Source: CAYPGJ01 sp964638515 (GTDB taxonomy: Bacteria > Planctomycetota > Phycisphaerae > Phycisphaerales > UBA1924). From it: 64,000 nucleotides of DNA. Both the position numbers and the translations under genes were made by a program. The stretch is from the NCBI GenBank assembly GCA_964638515.1, contig CAZWZL010000008.1, forward strand, positions 3,964 through 67,963, read 5' to 3'. Position 1 is the stretch's first letter, and every line of letters starts with the position of its first letter. Of the stretch, positions 26,957 to 35,386 are shown one piece after another. The notes beneath the pieces are model-generated. The model saw nothing but the letters and a program-made list of their open reading frames with translations. It searched no databases and had not been told where the DNA came from.

Positions 26957-28597
26957 ATGCTCCCCTCCTCACTCCGCTCCCTCGTCGGAGTTGGTCTCCG
27001 AGCCGCGCTCCATCGACGCGCGCAGCTCCTCGCCGATCATGCCCACTGGGCCGCGAACTCCGGGAGCATCCAAGCCACGCAACTCAGACGGCTGCTCCGA
27101 ACCGCCTCGAACACCGAGTTCGGCCGAGCGCACGACTTCGCGCACATCGCCTGCATCCCCGACCCGCGCGAATTCGTTCTCGCATATCGCCGGGCGGTTC
27201 CCGTGGCCGAGCACCAGGCCTTCCGTCCGCGCCTCGCGCGAATGCGCGACCAGGCCGAGCCCGGCGTGACATGGCCCGGGGTCATCCAGGATTGGGCGCA
27301 GACCTCCGGCACCACGGCCGGGGACAAGTTCATCCCCGTCTCCCGCGAGATGCTGCGCCACAACTTCCGCTCCTCGCTCGACATCTTCGCCCACGCCATC
27401 AACGCCGGAGTCCCGCTCCCACACCTCTACGCCGGCCGCTTTCTCTTCATGGGCGGCTCCACCGACCTCACCACCAACGACCACGGCGTTCGGACCGGCG
27501 ATCTCTCCGGCATCGTCACCCCCCTCATCCGCTGGCCCCTGTCCGAGATCTACCTGCCCGGACGCGACATGGCCCTCATGTCCGACTGGACGGCCAAGAT
27601 CGACGCCATGGCCCGCCTCTGCCTCAACGAAGACCTGCGAGGCCTCTCGGGCATGGCCTCGTGGGCGCTCGTCTTCTTCAACCGCGCCCTCGAACTCGCG
27701 CGCGAGCAGGGTCGCGATGCCGCCTGCCTCCGAGACCTGTGGCCCAACTTTTCCTTCTTCATCCACGGCGGCGTGAAATACGCCCCCTTCGATCCAAGGG
27801 TCCGACAGGCCTTCTCCGGGAGCTCCTCCGGCCCGCGCTCCGACATCCCGCACCGCGTCGAGGTCTACCCCGCCTCCGAAGGCTTTATCGCCATCCAGGA
27901 CATTGCGGGCGACCCCGCCCTCCGCCTGAACATCGACCACGACGTCTTCTTCGAGTTCGTCCCCTTGGACGCCTATCACGAGGGCGACCCGGAGGCCTTC
28001 ACCTGCGACACGGTGACGCCCGGCGTTCGTTACGTCGTCGTGCTTTCCACCTGCGCCGGGCTCTGGCGCTACACCCTCGGCGATGTGGTCGAGTTCGATC
28101 AGGCCCCCCCCCTCGGCCCGGCTCGCCTGCGCATCGTCGGCCGACACCGGCACTTCATCAACGCCTTCGGCGAGAACCTCATCGTCGAGAACATCGAGCA
28201 GGCCGTGGCCCATGCCGCGCTCGCCACCGGCGTCGCCATCGGCGAATTCTCCGCGGCTCCGGTGTATCCCGACGCCGCGGCCGGAATCCGCGCCGGGCTC
28301 GAACTCGCCGTCGAATTCGAGCAAACCTGTCCGCCCGGCCGGGCACTCGACGCGTTCCGACACGCGTTCGACGCTTCACTGAAGCAACAATGCGTCGATT
28401 ACGGCATTAAGCGCAAGGACGATCTGGGCATGGCGCCGCCCACGATCACCGCGCTGCCGATGGGTTCGTTCCATAACTGGATGGCGTCGCGCGGCAAGCT
28501 GGGCGGGCAGCACAAGTGCCCCCGCTGCGCCAATCACCGGGACATCATCGCCCCCGTCATCTCGCTCGCTCGCACTTCACCCCTCGCATCACGCTGA
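26957..28597 (+). CDS. GH3 family acyl-acid-amido synthetase-like protein
   Basis: A 546-residue member of the GH3 adenylating superfamily. Diagnostic blocks are TSGTTAGDKFIPV (about 116-128, phosphate-binding loop), RVEVYPASEGFIAIQD, LWRYTLGDVVEF (adenylate-contacting Asp) and the hinge region RIVGRHRHFINAFGENL. Plant GH3 enzymes join jasmonate or auxin to amino acids through an acyl-adenylate. Bacterial homologues are common in planctomycetes and Bacteroidetes and have no settled substrate. It ends in a CPRC-containing tail (HKCPRCANHR). It follows the hydrolase gene by 3 bases and precedes the membrane redox trio by 25 bases. Confidence 0.9.
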   Translation: MLPSSLRSLVGVGLRAALHRRAQLLADHAHWAANSGSIQATQLRRLLRTASNTEFGRAHDFAHIACIPDPREFVLAYRRAVPVAEHQAFRPRLARMRDQAEPGVTWPGVIQDWAQTSGTTAGDKFIPVSREMLRHNFRSSLDIFAHAINAGVPLPHLYAGRFLFMGGSTDLTTNDHGVRTGDLSGIVTPLIRWPLSEIYLPGRDMALMSDWTAKIDAMARLCLNEDLRGLSGMASWALVFFNRALELAREQGRDAACLRDLWPNFSFFIHGGVKYAPFDPRVRQAFSGSSSGPRSDIPHRVEVYPASEGFIAIQDIAGDPALRLNIDHDVFFEFVPLDAYHEGDPEAFTCDTVTPGVRYVVVLSTCAGLWRYTLGDVVEFDQAPPLGPARLRIVGRHRHFINAFGENLIVENIEQAVAHAALATGVAIGEFSAAPVYPDAAAGIRAGLELAVEFEQTCPPGRALDAFRHAFDASLKQQCVDYGIKRKDDLGMAPPTITALPMGSFHNWMASRGKLGGQHKCPRCANHRDIIAPVISLARTSPLASR

Positions 28598-28622
28598 CGC
28601 CCGCTCGGCCCGACGTCGCGCC

Positions 28623-28961
28623 ATGAATGCCGCGCTCCTCATCCTCTGGATCGCCGCCACCTACCTCTCGCTCGGGGTTCTCTTTGCCGGCGTTTTCGTC
28701 GCCTACTTCCTCCATCGTGTGGACCACGCGGCGCGGGGCGCGCCCCTGACGTTCCGCCTGCTCATCCTCCCCGGCGTCATCGCGCTCTGGCCGCTGCTGC
28801 TCGTGCGCTGCGTTCGCCCCATCACCGACGGCGCCGAGCCGTTTCGGAAGATGCACCTGATCGCGTGGCTCGCGCTCGCGATGCTCGTCCCAGCGCTTGT
28901 CGCGGCGGCGCTCTTCGCCCGCTCCCCAGCGCCGGCCGCGCCGGTGAGTGCGACGCCATGA
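28623..28961 (+). CDS. Small three-helix membrane protein of redox operon
   Basis: A 112-residue protein with three hydrophobic segments (about 5-27, 45-62 and 78-98) and little else. No family was recognised with certainty. Its ATG follows the GH3 stop by 25 bases, and its stop overlaps the start of the ferric-reductase/Rieske gene as ATGA, so translation is coupled. A supporting membrane subunit or quinone-facing anchor for the redox protein is a reasonable guess from context only. The VRCVRP segment contains the only cytosolic-facing Cys of note. Confidence 0.75.
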   Translation: MNAALLILWIAATYLSLGVLFAGVFVAYFLHRVDHAARGAPLTFRLLILPGVIALWPLLLVRCVRPITDGAEPFRKMHLIAWLALAMLVPALVAAALFARSPAPAAPVSATP

Positions 28962-30001
28962 GCGTTTCCTACACCACCGTCGGCTGGAACCGCGCCAAGA
29001 AGCGCTACGACGGCGTGATGCTCGCGTGTGTCGTCACGTTCCTCGCGCTGTTCATCGCCCTCGGCTCACTGCTCGTTCCAAACCTCTCCTTCGAGATACT
29101 CCTCATCCGCGCGCTCGCCGTCTGCGCCTTCCTCATGCTCCACGTTGTTCTCGCCATCGGCCCCCTCGCGCGACTCTCGCCGTGGTTCATGCCCGCGCTC
29201 TACAACCGGCGCCACCTCGGCGTCGCTACGTTCATCATCAGCCTCTTCCACGCCGCGCTCGCCACCGGCTGGTACCACGCCGGCGGCGACGTGAATCCGA
29301 TTCTCTCCCTCCTTACCGCCAACACGCGCGTCGATTCGCTCCGCGATTTCCCGTTCGAGTGGCCCGGCCTCGGCGCGCTCCTCGTCCTCTTCCTGATGGC
29401 CGCGACATCACACGACTTCTGGCTCGCCAACCTCAGCCCGCGCGTGTGGAAGACGCTCCACATGACGGTCTATCTGGCGTACTTCTTCCTCGTCGTGCAC
29501 GTCTCGCTCGGCGCACTCCAGACCGAACGCTCGCCCCTCTACCCAACACTACTCGTCCTCGGCGCATTCACGCTCGTCGTCCTTCACCTCGTCGCGGCAC
29601 GCAAGCAACGACATATCGACCGCGAACTCGATGCGAACACCACCGACGGCTTCGTCGACGTCGGTGCGATCGACGACATCCAACTAAACCGCGCGGTCTC
29701 CATCTGCGTGCGCGGAAAACGCATCGCCGTGTTCAGACACGGCGAGCAAGGCGCGAACATCTCCGCGGTCGCCAACCGCTGCGCTCACCAGCACGGACCC
29801 CTCGCGGAAGGAAAGATCATCGACGGGTGCATCACGTGCCCCTGGCACGGCTACCAGTACGTCCCCGACACCGGCCGCTCCCCACCGCCCTTCACGGAGT
29901 ACATCGACACGTACGCCGTGCGGATCGTCGGGGGGAGAGTGTTCGTGAATCCGAACCAGTGTGCTTCACCGGCCGCCCCGAATACGATCGCCACACGATG
30001 A
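28958..30001 (+). CDS. Ferric-reductase-like membrane domain fused to a Rieske iron-sulphur domain
   Basis: A 347-residue fusion from ATG 28958. Residues about 20-210 form six or so membrane helices with histidines placed as in ferric reductase/MsrQ-type haem proteins (LMLHVVLAIGPL, SLFHAALATGWYH, WKTLHMTVYLAYFFLVVHV). Residues about 235-335 form a Rieske domain: Cys275-x-His277 in RCAHQHGPL and Cys294-x-x-His297 in CPWHGY should bind a [2Fe-2S] cluster. Electron flow between haem and cluster across the membrane is the likely role. Partners are unknown. It overlaps both neighbours by 4 bases, which implies a three-subunit unit. Confidence 0.87.
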   Translation: MSVSYTTVGWNRAKKRYDGVMLACVVTFLALFIALGSLLVPNLSFEILLIRALAVCAFLMLHVVLAIGPLARLSPWFMPALYNRRHLGVATFIISLFHAALATGWYHAGGDVNPILSLLTANTRVDSLRDFPFEWPGLGALLVLFLMAATSHDFWLANLSPRVWKTLHMTVYLAYFFLVVHVSLGALQTERSPLYPTLLVLGAFTLVVLHLVAARKQRHIDRELDANTTDGFVDVGAIDDIQLNRAVSICVRGKRIAVFRHGEQGANISAVANRCAHQHGPLAEGKIIDGCITCPWHGYQYVPDTGRSPPPFTEYIDTYAVRIVGGRVFVNPNQCASPAAPNTIATR

Positions 30002-30798
30002 CCGGCACAGGATCCGAGCTGCGCGACGACTTCTTCGTGGGCTATTCCGCCACTCTTCGCCGTGACAGCCCATATACGCGGGTGATGCGCCGATTCGTGG
30101 AGATGCTCGCGCTCGCCGCCGTCCTCCTCGGGCTCATGATCCCCTTGTTTCAGGGGAGTCCGGGCGATGGGACATATGACGTCGAGACGACCACCATGAC
30201 CGGAGTGGTGCGCGCTTGGCCGGCGCCGCTGCTCGAGGTCGAACGCGAAGGGAAGACGAGCTGGGTGCTGCTGGTAAACGAGTTCAAGCGAGGCGCCGCC
30301 GACCGCGTCGAGCCCCTGCGCGACCGTCGCGTGACCGCCACGGGCTATCGAATCGCGCGCGGCGGGGTCGAGATGCTGGAACTGCTTGACGGCGAAAAGG
30401 GCCTGGAAGAGGGCGAAGGCTCTGTAGTGGAACAAAGCGCCCCAGCGCGACTGGTGGAAGGTGAAGCGGAGCTGCTCGGAGAGGTGATGGACTCGAAGTG
30501 CTATCTCGGGGCGATGCGCCCGGGGAATGGAAAGACGCATCTTGCCTGTGCCGCGCGGTGTATCGAGGGGGGCATTCCGGCATTGCTCGTTGCTGACAGA
30601 ATCCGAACAGATGGGCGAGCGTGGGATGGGCCGAGGCATTACCTTCTTATCCGCGCGGACGGCCGACCGGTTGGCGCGAGCGCGGCACGGATGGCTGGCG
30701 CGCCCACGAGGGTGCGTGGCGAGGCGTACGGCCTGTCCGGATCGGCGATAGGAGTTTTCCGAATCACTGGTTCGGAGGACGGTTGGGCGAGTCGGTAG
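29998..30798 (+). CDS. Membrane-anchored protein with DSKCYLG / CAxRC cysteine motif
   Basis: A 266-residue protein from ATG 29998, overlapping the Rieske gene stop as ATGA. One membrane helix (about 34-51) places the rest outside the cytoplasm or inside, orientation uncertain. The most conserved-looking part is MDSKCYLGAMRPGNGKTH with Cys168, and CAARC with Cys184 and Cys188, a set seen in planctomycete proteins beside Rieske redox genes. Three cysteines and nearby His suggest metal, haem or thiol chemistry, but this is inference. The N-terminal half (residues 60-150) is a beta-rich region that could be an OB-like fold. Base composition turns G-rich within this gene. Confidence 0.82.
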   Translation: MTGTGSELRDDFFVGYSATLRRDSPYTRVMRRFVEMLALAAVLLGLMIPLFQGSPGDGTYDVETTTMTGVVRAWPAPLLEVEREGKTSWVLLVNEFKRGAADRVEPLRDRRVTATGYRIARGGVEMLELLDGEKGLEEGEGSVVEQSAPARLVEGEAELLGEVMDSKCYLGAMRPGNGKTHLACAARCIEGGIPALLVADRIRTDGRAWDGPRHYLLIRADGRPVGASAARMAGAPTRVRGEAYGLSGSAIGVFRITGSEDGWASR

Positions 30799-30837
30799 GC
30801 GCGTGGGGAGCGAAGTCGAGGAGCGCAAACAAGATCC

Positions 30838-31404
30838 ATGAACGGAACAACAGCAGGAGAGCGGAGCGCGGTGGAGGTGAGCGGCGATTGCGCTTCGACA
30901 GCCAAAGCGGCCTGCACGATCCTGGCGCAGTGCTCGGCCTTTCTGAGGGCCGTGCCGGACGGGGCGTACGCGAAGCCGTCCTCACGGACGTTCGGGTCCA
31001 CGATCGGCCAGCACGTACGGCACTCCCTGGATCATTTCGAAGCGGTGTGTTCCGGGCTCGATGGGAGAGCCATCGTGTACGACCACCGGGAGCGCGGCAC
31101 GTCGATCGAGACGAGTCGGCAGGCGGCGCTCGACATGATTGCCCGGGTGTCCGATCGGCTCGCGGGGGTGAGCGCCGGCATGGCGTCCAGGCCGGTTCGG
31201 GTCGAAGTGATGCTGAGCGCTTCGGGGGACGAGGCGACGCTCGCTTCGACGCTCGGGCGGGAGCTGGCGTTCGCGGCGCACCACGCGATCCACCATCATG
31301 CGATGATGGCGTCGCTGGGTGAAGAGATGGGCGTGGCGTTGACACCGGGTTTCGGGCAGGCGCCTTCGACGCTCGCGCACGAGTCGTGCGGCGGGAAGTG
31401 CTGA
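30838..31404 (+). CDS. DinB-like four-helix protein
   Basis: A 188-residue all-helical protein of DinB/YfiT type. The metal-binding histidines expected in this superfamily appear as QHVRHSLDHFEA (about 61-72) and AAHHAIHHHAMM (about 143-154). Such proteins are thought to be metal-dependent thiol transferases or related enzymes, mostly untested. The C-terminus ends in a Cys-rich HESCGGKC. ATG 30838 has GAGGAG about 15 bases upstream. It precedes the NRDE gene by 30 bases on the same strand, a pairing that may be an operon. Confidence 0.75.
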   Translation: MNGTTAGERSAVEVSGDCASTAKAACTILAQCSAFLRAVPDGAYAKPSSRTFGSTIGQHVRHSLDHFEAVCSGLDGRAIVYDHRERGTSIETSRQAALDMIARVSDRLAGVSAGMASRPVRVEVMLSASGDEATLASTLGRELAFAAHHAIHHHAMMASLGEEMGVALTPGFGQAPSTLAHESCGGKC

Positions 31405-31434
31405 TTCGGGCTCACGGGAGAGCGACGTTCGCGC

Positions 31435-32190
31435 ATGTGCACTCTGACGATAGTTCCGTTGCAGGACGGGTACCGATTGGTGGTCAACCGTGACGAGCTC
31501 CGGTCTCGCGCGCCCGCGCAGGCGCCGCGCGAGCACAGGGTGGACGGTCGGGCGTGCGTTTGGCCGGTCGACGGGAAAGAGGGCGGCACGTGGGTCGCCG
31601 TGTCGGAGTCGGGTCTGGCGCTCTCGGTGCAGAACGTGAATCCTGATCCGCGCCCCGCCCTGCCCCGGGGCGTGGTGTCGCGCGGGCACATCGTCCCGCC
31701 GATGATGGGCATCTCGAACGCGTCGGACTCGCTGCTCGCGCTCGAGAACCTGGCGTTGGAGACCTTTGCGCCGTTCCGGCTTGTGGCAGCCGACTCCCGC
31801 TCCATCATCGAAGCGCGCTGGAATCGTGAGGCGCTGTCGATCACGCGTCGTCCCATGCAGGCGGTGTGCTTCACGACTTCGGGGCTGGGCGACCATCTGG
31901 TGACGGATCGGCTCGGCCTGTTCGACGAGTTTCTGCGCGAGCGCGGAGCGACGGCGGAAATGCAGGACGCGTTCCACGCGCACTCATGGGTGGATCGCCC
32001 GGAGGTCAGCGTGCGTATGGCGCGCGGGGATGCGCGAACGGTGTCGGTGACGTCGGTGACGGTCGCGCGGGCGCCGGCCGGGACGCGCTGCGAGATGTCG
32101 TATTCGGATGACGCGGGCACGGCCCGTATCACGGTCGGCGGAGCCGCGGCGAACCTCGCCCTGAGCGCCGACGGGCGCGGGACATGGTGA
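31435..32190 (+). CDS. NRDE (TANGO2-like) family protein
   Basis: A 251-residue protein named for its N-R-D-E motif, here VVNRDELRSRAPA near residues 18-30. The second residue is Cys (MCTLT), which in this Ntn-hydrolase-like fold could become the N-terminal nucleophile after methionine removal. EGGTWVAVSESGLALSVQNVN is also typical. The eukaryotic relative TANGO2 has been linked to haem and Golgi biology, but the bacterial role is not known. Its last 7 bases overlap the start of the large fusion gene, so those two are translationally coupled. Confidence 0.85.
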   Translation: MCTLTIVPLQDGYRLVVNRDELRSRAPAQAPREHRVDGRACVWPVDGKEGGTWVAVSESGLALSVQNVNPDPRPALPRGVVSRGHIVPPMMGISNASDSLLALENLALETFAPFRLVAADSRSIIEARWNREALSITRRPMQAVCFTTSGLGDHLVTDRLGLFDEFLRERGATAEMQDAFHAHSWVDRPEVSVRMARGDARTVSVTSVTVARAPAGTRCEMSYSDDAGTARITVGGAAANLALSADGRGTW

Positions 32191-34898
32191 GCGCGGAACG
32201 AAGGGGGCGGGTCGCGAGAGCGCGCCGGCGGCGCGCGCGACGTGGACGGGCGTGGCGCTACGGGTTTCTCCTGTGGGCCGTGCTGCTCCTCGCATCGATC
32301 GCGGCGCAGTGGGGTTGGTCCAAGCGGGCGGAGCCGCCGGTGGAGGGGGCTTCGAGGCAGACCGACGAGGTGCGCGTGCGGGACAGAGCCGGGGCGATGG
32401 CGCGCGTGGGCGTCTCAAGCCTGCGCTGGTCGCCCGAGGAGGCATTCCACGGCAAGGCGCCGGTCGTGCTCGTGCACGGCAGCCCCGGGGACGGTGAGGG
32501 TTTTCGAGCGTTTGCGTCGCTGCTGCGCGGCGCCGGGTACGAGGTCTATGCGCTCGACATGCCCGGGTTCGGCGGCTCCCAGCGATGGACGGATGACTAT
32601 TCCATCGAGCGCAACGGGCATCTGCTGCACGCGTGGCTTGATGCGCGGGGCATTGAGCGTGCGCACCTGATGGGTTGGTCGCTGGGTGGGGGGAGCGTGC
32701 TGCACGCGGCCGCGGACGATCCGACGCGCGTCGCGAGCATCACGCTGCTGGCGTCCATCGGGACGATGGAGGCCGAGGGCTCGGGCTCGTACGGGTTCGA
32801 GCGGGCCAAGTACGGTTTGGGGTTCCTCGCGGCGGTGGTGATCCCCGAGCTCGTGCCGCACTTTGGTCTGCTGGGGGATCGGGCGTCTCGGTTCGCGTTC
32901 ATCCGATCGTTCTGGGACACCGACCTGCGACCGATGCGTCGGCTGCTCGGGCGTGTCACGACGCCGACGCTCATTGTGCACGGGCGCCATGACTGGCTGG
33001 TTCCCGCTTGGGGCGCGGAGCTGAACCACGAGCTGATCCCGACGTCGCGACTGGTGATGTTGGACGCGAATCATTTCCTGCCGTTGGACATCGACCCGCC
33101 CGGCAAGAAGATGGATGGGCACGCGTCGGAGACCTTCGCGCACGTGCTGCCGTTTCTGGCGCGGCACGACGCGCCGGGAGCGCCGGCGTTGGCCGGGGGA
33201 GCGGACTTCGCGCCGGTGGCGGACACGGGGCGATCGGACCTCGGGGTGTTCGAGGTGTCGCGCGGGATGGCGTGGTGGCTGATTCTGCTGCTGATCATCC
33301 TGGCGACCTTCGTAACGGAGGACGGGACGGTGATCGCGGTGGGGCTCGCGATCGCGCACCACCAGATCGACTGGGGTGTGGGCTTTATCGCGTGCCTGAT
33401 CGGGATCGCGGCCGGTGATGGCGGCCTGTGGCTGATCGGGCGCGTGTTCGGGCGGCGCGCGCTGCGAATGCCGTTCCTGCGGGGCTGGTTGCCGGAGTCA
33501 TCGCTCGAGCGTTGGGGACGGTGGTTTGATCGGCACACGATCCAGGCCGTGTTCTTGGCGCGGGTGATTCCCGGCACGCGTCTGCCCACATATCTCGCGG
33601 CGGGCCTGCTCTCGCGACGCGCGCAGGGGTTCCTGTTCTGGGCGGCGATCGCGGCGTTCGTGTGGACGCCGCTCATTCTGCTGACGGTGGTGCTGGTGGG
33701 GCCGGGGGTGTTCGAGGCGGTTCGATCGGTGTTCTCGGGACCGGTGGCGATCGTGGTGTCGATCGTCGTGTTGTTCGTGGGCATCCGGACGGTGGTGTAC
33801 ATGTTCACGTGGGAGGGGCGCCGGCGGCTTGGGCGGGATATCGCGCTCGCGCGTCGGCATGAGTTCTGGCCCGCGTGGATCTTCTATCTTCCGTTAGCGC
33901 CGTACGTGCTTTGGCTGGCGTTGCGGCACGGTCGCCCGATGACGTTCACGTGCATCAACCCGGCGATCGCGCACGGGGGCGGCACGGTGGGCGAGAGCAA
34001 GTGGGACATCCTGGAGAAGCTGAGCGCATCGCGGGAGTGGGTGATCCCGACGGCGCTCATTCCCGATCACCTTTCGGCGGACGATCGCGCGGCCCGTGTG
34101 GACAAGATGGTGACGGGGGAGGCGCGATTCGGCGGGTATCCCGTGGTGCTGAAGCCCGACGCCGCGCAGCGCGGGCACGGGTTCAAGGTGGTTCGATCCA
34201 AGGACGAGGCGGCGCGGTATTTCCGTGACATGACGCGATCGGCGATCCTGCAGGCGTTTCACCCGGGCCCGCACGAGGTTGGCGTGCTGTGGTCGAGGAA
34301 CGAGTCGGGGGAGGGCGGTCGGATTTTTTCGATCACGCGGAAGCGGTTTCAGACGCTGCGTGGGAACGGGAAGGACTCGCTGGAGCGGCTGATCTGGAGT
34401 CATTCGCGGTACCGGATGCAGGCCGAGACGTTCTTGAAGCGATTTGACGCGCAGCGGGATCGCGTGCTGTCTGACGGGGAAACGCTGCACCTGGCCGTGG
34501 CGGGCAATCACTGCCAGGGGACGCGTTTTGAGGACGGGGCGGATCTGATCACGCCGGAGCTGGAGGCTCGATTCAATGAGATATCGCTCTCGTTCGCGAA
34601 CAACGGGCTGGATTTCGGGCGCTATGACGCTCGTTACGAGAATGAGGAAGCGTTCCGGCGGGGTGAGGGATTCGCGATCATCGAGCTGAACGGCACGATG
34701 TCGGAATCGACGAACATGTACGACCCTCGGCGCAGCCTGTGGTGGGCGTACGGCGTGCTGTTTCGGCAGTGGCGGGCCATGTTCCGGCTGGGCGCGTGGC
34801 GGCGGGCGAAGGGAGTGCGGCCGATGCGGCTGATGGAGCTGCTGGAAGCCGCGCGGGACCACTTCCGGGGGCGGCCGGGATCGAGCGTGGCCGATTGA
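32184..34898 (+). CDS. Three-module membrane fusion: alpha/beta hydrolase, DedA/VTT domain, ATP-grasp domain
   Basis: A 904-residue protein from ATG 32184. An Arg-rich start and one membrane helix (about 26-45) lead to an alpha/beta hydrolase (about 70-330) with the triad Ser166 (GWSLGGG), Asp270 (GRHDWLVP) and His297 (DANHFLP). Residues about 362-560 are a DedA/VTT membrane domain with ATFVTEDGTVIAVG and the motif ARVIPGTRLPTYLAAGL. Residues about 590-870 are an ATP-grasp domain with VVLKPDAAQRGHGF and a metal site IIELNGTMSESTNM. DedA proteins move lipids such as undecaprenyl phosphate and phospholipids across membranes. A chain that can cleave, flip and ligate suggests envelope lipid or cell-wall precursor processing. 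That role is inference. Confidence 0.88.
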   Translation: MVSAERRGRVARARRRRARRGRAWRYGFLLWAVLLLASIAAQWGWSKRAEPPVEGASRQTDEVRVRDRAGAMARVGVSSLRWSPEEAFHGKAPVVLVHGSPGDGEGFRAFASLLRGAGYEVYALDMPGFGGSQRWTDDYSIERNGHLLHAWLDARGIERAHLMGWSLGGGSVLHAAADDPTRVASITLLASIGTMEAEGSGSYGFERAKYGLGFLAAVVIPELVPHFGLLGDRASRFAFIRSFWDTDLRPMRRLLGRVTTPTLIVHGRHDWLVPAWGAELNHELIPTSRLVMLDANHFLPLDIDPPGKKMDGHASETFAHVLPFLARHDAPGAPALAGGADFAPVADTGRSDLGVFEVSRGMAWWLILLLIILATFVTEDGTVIAVGLAIAHHQIDWGVGFIACLIGIAAGDGGLWLIGRVFGRRALRMPFLRGWLPESSLERWGRWFDRHTIQAVFLARVIPGTRLPTYLAAGLLSRRAQGFLFWAAIAAFVWTPLILLTVVLVGPGVFEAVRSVFSGPVAIVVSIVVLFVGIRTVVYMFTWEGRRRLGRDIALARRHEFWPAWIFYLPLAPYVLWLALRHGRPMTFTCINPAIAHGGGTVGESKWDILEKLSASREWVIPTALIPDHLSADDRAARVDKMVTGEARFGGYPVVLKPDAAQRGHGFKVVRSKDEAARYFRDMTRSAILQAFHPGPHEVGVLWSRNESGEGGRIFSITRKRFQTLRGNGKDSLERLIWSHSRYRMQAETFLKRFDAQRDRVLSDGETLHLAVAGNHCQGTRFEDGADLITPELEARFNEISLSFANNGLDFGRYDARYENEEAFRRGEGFAIIELNGTMSESTNMYDPRRSLWWAYGVLFRQWRAMFRLGAWRRAKGVRPMRLMELLEAARDHFRGRPGSSVAD

Positions 34899-34981
34899 GT
34901 CGGGCGCGTTGACTTTGGGGGGGGAGCGAGCGCAGGATCGTCGTGCCGAATCGACCCGGCGCTGATGTGGAGGCGATGACT

Positions 34982-35386
34982 ATGGCGGTGCAGATGGAGT
35001 TGTCGCGGATTCTGATCCGTGAGTTGAATGACTATCAGCTGATCGAGCTGCGCGAGGTGGACGGCGATCGGTCGTTCCCGATCGTGATCGGGCTGCCGGA
35101 GGCGCAGGCGATCGAGCGGCGGCTCAAGGGGATGGAGATCAAGCGGCCCCAGACGCACGAGCTGCTCGCGAGCGTGATCGAGCACCTGGGCGGCACGCTC
35201 GAGTGCATCGAGATCCACGATCTCTCGGACCACACGTTCTTTGCGAAGCTGAAGATCAAGCGCGGCGCCCAGACGCTCGAGGTGGATTCGAGGCCGTCGG
35301 ACGCGATCGCGCTGGGCGTGGCCACGGGCGCGCCGATCTTCGTGGCGGAGCACGTTCTTGCGGCGGCGCAGCAGGACGCGGCGTGA
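34982..35386 (+). CDS. DUF151 bifunctional nuclease family protein
   Basis: A 134-residue protein from ATG 34982, chosen because GGAGG lies 8 bases upstream (34969-34973); ATG 34976 and GTG 34943 are also in frame. The DUF151 fold is shown by VQMELSRILIRELNDYQLI, FPIVIGLPEAQAI, RPQTHELL and RPSDAIALGVATGAPI. The plant relative is reported to have both DNase and RNase activity, whereas bacterial members are little studied. Its stop overlaps the truD start as GTGA, a four-base coupling. Confidence 0.88.
   Translation: MAVQMELSRILIRELNDYQLIELREVDGDRSFPIVIGLPEAQAIERRLKGMEIKRPQTHELLASVIEHLGGTLECIEIHDLSDHTFFAKLKIKRGAQTLEVDSRPSDAIALGVATGAPIFVAEHVLAAAQQDAA

Noticed and set aside
26969..28363. 464-codon minus-strand frame opposite the GH3 gene
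   Set aside because: Gly/Glu/Val-rich antisense sequence without motifs. GH3 motifs are intact on the plus strand.
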